Below are positions 8,666-15,763 of a stretch of DNA of 36,379 nt, piece after piece; position 1 is the stretch's first letter, and each line of letters opens with the position of its first letter. The translations under genes and the position numbers were made by a program. Source of the stretch: Paulinella micropora (lineage: Eukaryota; Cercozoa; Imbricatea; Euglyphida); NCBI GenBank assembly GCA_009731375.1, contig BJOX01000370.1, forward strand, positions 261,010-297,388, read 5' to 3'. Under the pieces are notes generated by a model. That model was not told the origin of the DNA and made no database searches. It saw nothing but the letters and a program-made list of their open reading frames with translations.

Positions 8666-9478
8666 ATGATGATAAAAAAGCATTTGAAACGAAGTGAATG
8701 GAAGACCAAATCAAAGAAAAAAGAATTAGTAAATACCCTAATAAACAAAATGTATTCCGACCCCAACACATATAAAGCACTTTCAAATGAATTCCAGATA
8801 CAACCAGCAACCCCCGCACCAACAGAAGATACACCACAACAACCACTAGCACTAGAGCAACAACCAACACCAACAGAAGAGCAACCACAACATCCAACCC
8901 CCGAGGAAGTTCAACCAGCACCCACAGAAGAGCAACCAGCACCAACAGAAGAGCAACCAAAACTACCAGAGAAACTAGAGGGGGCAGGAAGAGGTTTAAT
9001 AACGGACGAAATAGACAACATTATGAAAAAGCACGATTGGTATTTGGGAACAGTAGCCAGCGATGAAATAAACAAACTGAATCCAGAAAAAAGAAAGAAG
9101 TATGGTTTTATTATGAACTTGGATAAGTCTAGCCAACCAGGCACACATTGGATTGCTGTTGACTGCTCCTTAGATGGCGATAGAAGTATTGAAATCTACG
9201 ACCCTCTCGCACTGTATAAGCCGACTGAGCTATTTCTGCACCAAATGAAACAGCTTATTGACAAGAGTAAGCCGAACACATATCTGCTTATGAAGGTTAA
9301 TCAAGTTAAAAACCAAAGCAACACGACAGATACCTGCGGGTGGCATAGTATTAGGTTTTTGTTAGAGCGGGCGAAAGGTAATAGGTTTAAATTCGCAAGC
9401 GGATGGACTGATTTGAAGGAAAAAGAAGCGGAGGACCTGAAAACACAGAACGGGTATGGCTTTGACACTTTCATTTAG
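8666..9478 (+). CDS. Adenain/Ulp1-type cysteine protease (maturation protease)
   Basis: Intact 270-aa ORF. After a basic N terminus, residues about 46-105 form a Pro/Glu/Gln linker built of PTEEQP-like repeats. The catalytic domain follows: His161 in GTHWIAVDC, Asp179 in EIYDPLA and Cys224 in DTCGWHSIRF, in the His-Asp-Cys order of family C48/C5 proteases, with a Gln-bearing stretch shortly before the Cys. In polintons, PLVs and adenoviruses such a protease processes capsid and core precursors. It lies between the coiled-coil protein and the capsid genes and ends at TAG 9476-9478, whose last base begins a GC stem-loop. Confidence 0.88.
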   Translation: MMIKKHLKRSEWKTKSKKKELVNTLINKMYSDPNTYKALSNEFQIQPATPAPTEDTPQQPLALEQQPTPTEEQPQHPTPEEVQPAPTEEQPAPTEEQPKLPEKLEGAGRGLITDEIDNIMKKHDWYLGTVASDEINKLNPEKRKKYGFIMNLDKSSQPGTHWIAVDCSLDGDRSIEIYDPLALYKPTELFLHQMKQLIDKSKPNTYLLMKVNQVKNQSNTTDTCGWHSIRFLLERAKGNRFKFASGWTDLKEKEAEDLKTQNGYGFDTFI

Positions 9479-9498
9479 CAGGGGCCTTCGTCCCCCGC
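9478..9498 (+). terminator. Stop-codon GC stem-loop after protease
   Basis: GC-A-GGGG (9478-9484) pairs with CCCC-C-GC (9492-9498) around a CCTTCGT loop, leaving one A-C mismatch. The stem includes the last G of the stop codon. It is followed by a CCCCGCAC-type C-rich stretch also seen after the major capsid gene. A transcript 3'-end or processing signal is inferred. Confidence 0.5.
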
Positions 9499-9545
9499 AC
9501 CCCCTCCGTTGTGGTATGTAATTAAAACAAAAATATATTTTCCTA

Positions 9546-9609
9546 TATATACGAACCTTTTACAGTAAAAAAAGCTTCACCAAAAAGTCGGGTCGTAGGG
9601 TGTCCCTAC
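9546..9609 (+). promoter_or_regulatory. Late-type leader of minor capsid gene
   Basis: TATATACGAACC (about 9546-9557), AT stem GAACCTTTT (9553-9561) with AAAAGCTTC-side bases to 9578 (same C-C mismatch as at 7205/7223), then GTAGGG (9595-9600) / CCCTAC (9604-9609) with TGT loop. One A precedes ATG 9611. Bases from about 9574 to 9609 are nearly identical to the leader at 7222-7258. Confidence 0.75.
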
Positions 9610-9610
9610 A

Positions 9611-10422
9611 ATGGAATATAGGGGAGGCAGGAGCTTAAACATTTACTATGTCAACAGCAAAAATAGGATAAACGGCACGGACAGTGATTTTACTCACTCC
9701 ATTGATATGAAATCGCTAGACAATCCTACCCATTGTAAAATACTTCATATCTATGTGCCTAAATCGTATTACTCTGTGGCAAGTCCTTATAACACTTTTA
9801 CTCTGAGTGAAGATGGCTATGAGGCACTTATTACGATACCCGAGGGCAACTACACAATGAACAACTTAAAAAATAAACTGGCAGAGGTTCTAACCGCAGA
9901 CAGCTCCAACGACTACACATACACAATAACAAGTAACAATACAAATACCGAACCCGAAGACGGCAAGCTATTATTTACAGTAGCGAACAATGGAGGCATT
10001 CAACCGCGGTTTATATTTGACACCGAAACACGTATCCACGAAGTATGGGTTTTGACCGCGACTCAACATACTTCTTTGCTAACAATACCATTAGGTCGCC
10101 GAATGTCATAATCTTGACGGGTGAAAAAACATTATATCTACAGTCAGATTTAGTAGGCGAAGGCGATAACCACGTGCTCCAAGAAATATACACGGCGAAT
10201 GAAATCCCGTTCGGCTCTGTTATCTACGATGGCTCGGGTAGTGAATACGGCAAAAGGTTATCTACTAGTTCAAGCAATGTGTATCGGTTTTACTTGACTG
10301 ACGAAAACGACCAACCAGTTAATCTCAACGGGTTAGGAATTGTTATGACATTGTTAATTTATCGCGAGACGAATTATTTTAATTTATTTACATCATTTTT
10401 TAATTTGTTGAAATCTAGATAG
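9611..10422 (+). pseudogene. Putative minor capsid (penton) protein, frameshifted
   Basis: ATG 9611 starts MEYRGGRSLNIYYVNSKNRI, followed by a beta-rich sequence with IPEGNYTMNNL, a pattern common in penton-type single jelly-roll proteins of PLVs and virophages (from memory). The first frame is lost at about 10040. A second frame open through 10045 continues the same protein (GFDRDSTYFFANN) to TAG 10420-10422, giving about 270 residues with a one-base frameshift. Position directly upstream of the major capsid gene, the late leader and the length support the call. It could instead be another beta-rich virion protein. Confidence 0.6.
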
Positions 10423-10437
10423 GGGCCTGCTCCCCCT
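10421..10437 (+). terminator. Stop-codon GC stem-loop after minor capsid gene
   Basis: AGGGG (10421-10425) pairs with CCCCT (10433-10437); the loop holds CCTGCTC. The first bases belong to the TAG stop. The same placement is seen after the protease and major capsid genes. A CCCCGCAC stretch follows at 10442-10449. Confidence 0.45.
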
Positions 10438-10456
10438 AAAACCCCGCACAGTAAAA

Positions 10457-10503
10457 ATATAAGTTTTTGAGATCGTAAGTGGTTTTTGAAAAAAAGCACT
10501 TAC
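10457..10503 (+). promoter_or_regulatory. Late-type leader hairpin upstream of major capsid gene, displaced
   Basis: AATATAAG followed by TTTTTGAGATC and a stem GTAAGTG (10475-10481) / CACTTAC (10497-10503), with G-G mismatch and TTTTT/AAAAA extension exactly as at 1926-1955 but with one G-C pair replaced by A-T. Unlike the other six, the stem does not abut the ATG: the capsid ATG lies 85 nt further on, after an AT-rich tract that ends with a degenerate TTTTGAAAAAA stretch. Confidence 0.65.
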
Positions 10504-10588
10504 AATTAATTTTAGAATTATTTATTTTTTTTATCGTATTACAATATTTCACGACCTTTTGAAAAAATTAAAAAAACAAGAAGACAAA

Positions 10589-12153
10589 ATGCCGACACTC
10601 TGGGGTGGGGAATTGGATTTTAGCAGGACTGACTACATCAGTGCTTCTTATCGTTTGAATAAGCTTACCCCTCGTGAGGGTTCTGTTGATGTCACTGTGA
10701 CTACAGCAGGAGGACAGGAAAGCAACTTTGACCTTATTAGCCGTCCGTTTAACTTGTCTCGCTCTGTTTTGAGTTTTACTTATGCTCCAGAGGCGAAGGG
10801 TGCGAACTACAATAAATGTTTTATGGACTGCTTGGCCCCAATCAGGCAGATTCAATTGATTACTAGAGGCGGTGTTTATTTGTGCGACATTAATGAAGTC
10901 GGAAATATCACTAAGATGATTTGGAAACCAGAAACCTCCATCGATGATTTACTAGCTTTGGAAAACAACGACAACAAATCTGGTGCTGGTTGTATGCTTC
11001 AAAAGAACAATACAACAAGCGGGGCGAGTTTTAGTAACACCGCTGCGACTGAAAGAAAAGTTAGCTTGCTTGATGCTATCGCTCTAAAGGCGGATGGTAC
11101 GGGTTTGACCGCTGTTGGTGCTACGAACGGTGGTGATGTTTCGGCGGCGATTACTACTCGTATTAGTGAAGTTATGGCTTCATACCAAGCTAAGATGCGG
11201 GCTTACTTAACTCAACCAGCAACCAATGCTCGCAGACACGATGATACTTTAATCGCTGCAGCAACTGGTACTCTTAGTGTTGTTAATGTTGCGCACAATG
11301 AGGCTAAGTATTTCTCTGTAGGAGCTCTTGGACAACCCGAACCGAGTATCAATGTTACGATTAATTTTGGAATGCTTTACAATACTATTTTCGCTCTGGA
11401 TAAAACTATTATGTTTCCTGAAATTTTGACTATGCGGATTGTTTGGCAACAGACACCCAAATCTTTTATTACAACGATGATGCTCTTTCTACTGGCGGAG
11501 GCACTGTTGCGGTGGCGGATTTAAGTGTTAAGGTTACTAATCTCAGCCTTTTCTTAGCTGTTGAAACCAATCCTGATGTCATTCAATCAATTCAACAGAA
11601 GATTATGAGCCCCGAAGGTATGAGCTTCAACATTGATTATTCTTATTTGTATAAAAATACTGTCGGCACACCTTCATCATCTCAAAATGTTATACTTAGA
11701 TTTGACAGAGGCCACGGACGACGAATTAAGAAAATTTATCACTCTGTTTTCAACACAACCGAAAATAAGAACACTGCCTACGACAATAGCAACCTGCTCG
11801 GCTCAAAGGTACAAACTTTTTATACCACACTAGACGGGGCACGACTTCAGGAATTCAACGTTGATTGTCAGCAATGTAAACTAGAAGACTATATGTATCT
11901 TAAGCCGAAGTTGGAAGGCTCTGCTTTGATGAATAGCAATGTTTATCAATACAACTGGGTTTGGTGTGATAGCTTTGACAATACCCGCCCGTTGTGGAGC
12001 AAGGACCAAAATGAAATCAGTGGATTAAGTCTAGACACTGAGCGACGATGGGAATTTATCGGAACCACTGCTACTATTGCAGCTAATCATTACACATTTG
12101 TCGTCACTCAGCAAGAAGTAACTGTTAAGAATGGCACCATTACTAGAAATTAA
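10589..12153 (+). pseudogene. Major capsid protein (PLV/polinton type), one frameshift
   Basis: ATG 10589 starts MPTLWGGELDFSRTDYISAS. The ORF is about 522 codons, the size of double jelly-roll capsid proteins. The first frame is lost at 11444-11448 (tggca), where a single G is missing relative to the downstream frame; that frame continues to TAA 12151-12153 with the FDRGHGRRIKKIYHSVFN and YQYNWVWCDSFDNT segments. A TTG start at 10559 is rejected because it would add a Lys-run with no support. The call rests on length, position after the minor capsid gene, lack of enzyme motifs and the style of the sequence; a profile search would settle it. Confidence 0.72.
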
Positions 12154-12171
12154 GCAGGGGCAAGCCCCCGC
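12154..12171 (+). terminator. GC stem-loop after major capsid stop
   Basis: GC-A-GGGG (12154-12160) pairs with CCCC-C-GC (12165-12171) around CAAG, with the same single A-C mismatch as after the protease. It starts at the base after TAA. A C-rich CACCCCCGCG tail follows. Confidence 0.5.
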
Positions 12172-12244
12172 ACCCCCGCGAGGTGATACTGTCTACAGAC
12201 GTAGTAGGTAATTAATTCTGATAGATTATTTATTTTTTTGTTAA

Positions 12245-12309
12245 TATAGGAACTCTAACAAAACATTTTTTTGAGGTTGTAGGAGGTTTTTTGTAAAAAA
12301 AGCTCCTAC
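12245..12309 (+). promoter_or_regulatory. Late-type leader of adhesin-like gene
   Basis: ATATAGGAAC (12244-12253) lies 58-67 nt before the ATG. A stem GTAGGAG (12279-12285) / CTCCTAC (12303-12309), G-G mismatch and T/A extension follow, with one T before ATG 12311. Relative to the fibre leader, the innermost T-A pair of the stem is replaced by A-T on both arms (GTAGGTG/CACCTAC versus GTAGGAG/CTCCTAC). Confidence 0.75.
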
Positions 12310-12310
12310 T

Positions 12311-13669
12311 ATGACCACTCATCAACGAAATTTGATAGCACAAGACCCTGACGGAGACTTCATAAATATCAAAGTCGGCTACGATGGCCACATTGAAACC
12401 AATAGTATGAAAACCGCTTTCGGCGAAGCATTGGTCGGTCAATTAACGCCAGTATTACAAGAGATTTTCCCATACACTATCAATACACGAATATGGACAT
12501 GAGCTCAAACTGATGCTACCATTTCATTTAATGCTAATATGGCCGAACTTAAAACAGATGTGAAGACGACCGCGAATGCTGTATTGACTAGTAAAAAAAG
12601 AATTAAATACAGAACAGGTATGGGAGTTCTAACACGATTTACTGCTTTATGGACTACTGATGAAACGAAAGACTACAATTCATATATCGGCATAGGTGAA
12701 AGTGATTTTACTAATGGCTTCTATTTTTACAAAATAAAAGCGACTGGTATGAATATCGCCAGTGTTAAAGGTGGGGTGCCGACACTTATTCCCCAAGCGA
12801 CCTGGGATGACCCTTGTGATGGTACTAAAATTATGCCTATCATAGATTGGACCAAAGGGAATGTATTCCAGATTAAATTTCAATATCTTGGCTTTGGTGC
12901 TATAAGGTTCTACATAGAAAACCCATCAAGTGGAGAATTTCAGCTGGTTCATACAATAAAATATGCGAATGCGAATGTGGGTGTTAGTCTTTCAAATACA
13001 ACCCTACCCTTTTCAGCTTGTATTAGAAATTATGGAACTGGTAATGCTAATCAAACATTAAAAACAGCCAGTTGTAGTATGTTTATTGAGGGCACCAACA
13101 CTATTAATTCAAGTATATCAAACGAAGCGGAAGGTAGTGAGCCCAACGGAAAGCCCAATTATTAGCAAAAAAATAAAACAACTTTTAATGGTGTGACCAA
13201 TTATTCAATTGTTTATTCATCTCTCGTGAGCATATCAAACGAAGACACCAAAGTTAATATAGTGCGGATTGTGAAAACGACTGGAGCACTTACGGCGGAG
13301 AACTTCGCGGATATTGATACCAAAACTTCAATCGTATCAAAGGATACCGCTGCGACTGCCCTTGGTGGTGCCACTATAACAGACGTAATTCTAAAACTTT
13401 ATGTTAATGCTACTTCTAGCCAGCTTATTGACCTGCGAACTTACGACATACAGCTTTCTCCTGGTGAAAATCTAACATTTTTACAAAAGTCTGTTTCGAC
13501 TGTTAATAATGGAGGAAATGTGAGTGTTATAGTTAATTTCTTAGAAGATCAGTGGGGCAAGCCCGTACAACCCCCTTCGCGGAAGCAAAAAAAAAAATAC
13601 AAAGACTTTACAAATACTTTTTCAATTCATCCTTATTTCGACACCATGGTTGGGCGATTAGCCAAGTAA
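12311..13669 (+). pseudogene. Adhesin-like beta-rich virion protein with two in-frame stops
   Basis: One reading frame from ATG 12311 is interrupted by TGA 12500-12502 and TAG 13163-13165 but remains coherent on both sides, so one gene is inferred. The TGA stands in the context RIWT-stop-AQTDATISF, where Trp would be natural. The middle has an aromatic, Gly-rich beta pattern (NGFYFYKIKATG; FQIKFQYLGFGAIRFYIEN) of the kind found in phage and giant-virus attachment proteins; no enzyme motif is seen. The frame formally ends at TAA 13667-13669, but from 13553 it runs through a GGGGCAAGCCC stretch like the post-stop stem of the capsid gene and over the end of the minus-strand DUF3820 gene. The true stop was probably near 13553, where TGG now stands. 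Late leader present. Confidence 0.55.
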
Positions 13670-13883
13670 TATACGGCTTGTCAATCTTTGCGATGTCTTC
13701 TATTTTTTTGCCTTTGTATTTCCCGAAATGGAAGTTGTCTTTGGGTTGAGCATTTCTCTTTGCTTCAATAGCTTGAATTTCTTCGTTAATTACATTTTTA
13801 ACATCGGCGAGAGAAAATGTTTTCTTTTCGCTTTCAATTGAAAGTTTTTCAAACTTCTCGCACAGTCTTGTGAGGGTGGTCAT
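13608..13883 (-). CDS. DUF3820-like small protein
   Basis: Intact 91-aa ORF, ATG at 13883 to TAA 13608-13610 (minus). Residues about 50-80 hold FHFGKYKGKKIEDI and a following PYITWLIAQPWC, the FGKYKG...W signature of DUF3820-type proteins found in phages and large DNA viruses, of unknown or exonuclease-associated function. TATATATA at 13894-13901 lies 10 nt upstream of the ATG and no hairpin leader is present, so it fits the non-late class. It converges on the adhesin-like gene. Confidence 0.65.
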   Translation of the reverse strand: MTTLTRLCEKFEKLSIESEKKTFSLADVKNVINEEIQAIEAKRNAQPKDNFHFGKYKGKKIEDIAKIDKPYITWLIAQPWCRNKDELKKYL

Positions 13884-13889
13884 AGTAGG

Positions 13890-13905
13890 GCGGTATATAT
13901 AGGGT
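13890..13905 (-). promoter_or_regulatory. TATA-like box of DUF3820-like gene
   Basis: Read on the minus strand, TATATATA (13894-13901) sits between CCC and CCGCCC just ahead of the ATG at 13883. This gives a very short or leaderless transcript if it is the TATA box. Inferred from position only. Confidence 0.35.
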
Positions 13906-13933
13906 AATATAAAAAAATAAAAATAATTAATTA

Positions 13934-13993
13934 TATAGAAACCTTTGAAAAAGTTTCACAAAACCCGTGGAGGTGCGGAGGCGAAGTCTCCGC
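13934..13993 (+). promoter_or_regulatory. Late-type leader of lipase gene
   Basis: TATAGAAAC (13934-13942), AT stem GAAAC (13938-13942) / GTTTC (13953-13957), then GCGGAG (13975-13980) / CTCCGC (13988-13993), extendable by a G-T wobble and a C-G pair around GAA. The matching pair in the 5844 leader is T-A: a compensated change. ATG 13996 follows after two bases. The first stem starts 58 nt before the ATG. Confidence 0.75.
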
Positions 13994-13995
13994 GA

Positions 13996-14684
13996 ATGTC
14001 CGAGTGGATTAAGTTTGTTAAGGCTTACTCCGCTAAGCATAACATAAGCTACAAGGAGGCATTGAAAAAGGCAGGAAAGGCATACAGAAGGCAGAAGGGA
14101 GGCAGTGCTGAGTTGTCGGAGGATGTCTATATGTCTTCGTCAGAGAGAAAGGGTGCTGAAGGTTGGAAGCCAGTCGCTAGCAAAGAAAAATCAACCGTAT
14201 ATGAAAAAGACGGTAAGGCGATTGTAGCATTTAGAGGTTCAGTAGATAAGAGAGACTTACTTACAGATGTAGCATTAGTAAAGGGAGTATGAAAAGAACA
14301 CCAAGATACAAAGAAGAGCAGAAGCTGGTTAATGAAGTCATAAAGAAATATGGCAAGGATAATGTTGAACTGACTGGTCATTCGTTAGGTGGCACGATTG
14401 CGAAAGATTTAAGCCGCCAGACTAGGGTGAAGGCTACAACATACAATAAAGGCAGTAGCACAAGAGACCTAATTGAAGGAGTAATTGACAGAGTGGCCGT
14501 TAAAGTAAATCCAAAAGGTAAAAGGGCGAAGACTGTGAAGCTAACGACGAACTACCGAACTAAGTATGACCCTGTGTCGTTGTTAGGAACTACGGCTGTA
14601 AATACTAAGCTAGTCAAGCCGACGAGGGGTGTTCATACTATTAGGAGCTTCAAAGGTAAAGGAGCCAAAAAAATTTATTTATGA
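13996..14684 (+). pseudogene. Class-3-type lipase / alpha-beta hydrolase, frameshifted
   Basis: ATG 13996 begins a short helical module (MSEWIKFVKAYSAKHNISYK) and a basic patch (RRQKGG). The hydrolase follows: VAFRGS with the DLLTD stretch behind it (oxyanion strand of lipase 3), nucleophile elbow GHSLGG at about 14375-14392, Asp in YDPVSLLG and His in RGVHTIRSF as the likely rest of the triad. The frame breaks near 14276-14290 (aaagggagtatg); one base is missing at a short A/G run, and the second frame runs to TGA 14682-14684. About 228 residues. The late leader implies a virion enzyme, possibly for membrane penetration or escape like the phospholipase of parvovirus capsids, though of another fold. 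It ends 3 nt from the helicase end, tail to tail. Confidence 0.75.
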
Positions 14685-14687
14685 CTT

Positions 14688-15763
14688 TCATAATTCATTT
14701 GATAATCCAATATCGTTCAAGCACGTGGCACGACTTAAAGCAACATATAACAAATTCATTGACAGTAGGTCTAGATTTATCCACACTGGTGTTGTTCGGC
14801 CTTGTGAGCAGTGTATGGTAGAAGAGAATGTCGGCTGGATGTCAGCATACGGTTTCTTGTCTGGTATCGTTTTTTTTCTATCAAATTTCTGCTCAAGTCT
14901 ACCAATCGTGATGAATATATGTTCTTTGGTATCTCTAGTAATAGTGTGAATATCGCCGTTATGAACAACCTTTGTATTACAACGAAACACGACCTGATGA
15001 CCTGTTTTAAGTTGTTTATTTTGTAGCATTTTGTTATTGCTTTTATTAACATTGTTGTTAGAGTGGTGTAATATTAAAAGTGGGTTTTTGTCAGTCGGTT
15101 TAGGGTGCGGCTTAACTCGCTTATTGAGAGCATCTGATTCTTCAATTGTTAGTATTGTAGGTAGGCAGTCTTTTGCTTTATGTTGGCTAAGCTCATTACC
15201 GCCGACCTTGTAATAGTCTTCTACCTTATTTAAGATAGATTGTAGAACTAGGTCTTTGGCCTGTCTGTAATTTGTATCAAGATTTATTTTTGTAAATAGC
15301 TTGAAAGTTTTTGACTTGTGGAATGGTTCGGATGTTGGGTCTGGGCAAGGAAGCTGAGCTAAGTGGCAGAATAAGACGATAGATACACCGCCGAATGGTC
15401 TGTTGATTTTGGTGTATTTTCTGAGCATATGGTCCAGACTTTCTAAATTCTTAGAAGTAAGCATAGAACTTCATCAATGGTTATTCTGTGATTAGTGGCT
15501 TCTTCGCCAACTGGTATCGCTAGAGGTAGTCTATGATATAGCATTGTTAGTATTTTTTGGAGTGTATATTCAGAATTAATAACTTGGCGGGCATTGTGTG
15601 TCATAGCGGTTGATAAAGTCTTTTTGTCTTTGAAATGTGTGTTAGTGTATTTTGATGGCTGACCAGTTAGGTATTTAATCATTTCAGATTTACCCGTTCC
15701 AGCTTTGCCGTGAATAAGTAATAATTCTTGTTCTGGTAAAGACACTTTTTCGTCTTTGGTGCT
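14688..15763 (-). pseudogene. SF1 helicase (Pif1/RecD-like), frameshifted, no ATG of its own
   Basis: Minus strand, directly behind the polymerase stop. Walker A IHGKAGTGKSEM lies near 15690-15715 and Walker B ITIDEV near 15465-15485. There the frame shifts by one base (a T run), and the second frame continues with motifs STIHCSQGRTTP and LLYVALSRAT, diagnostic of Pif1/RecD-like helicases, to TGA 14688-14690. Between the polymerase TAA (15764-15766) and Walker A there is no ATG, only a GTG at 15743-15745, and the reading frame is that of the polymerase. Either a polymerase-helicase fusion has been cut by a stop, or a non-ATG start is used. Role: unwinding during genome replication. Confidence 0.8.

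Noticed and set aside
10475-10580. Intron in the major capsid leader (GTAAGT donor)
   Set aside because: The other leaders have GTAGGT, GTAGGA or GTAGGG at the same place and the opposite arm co-varies, so a stem explains the sequence better; not fully excluded.
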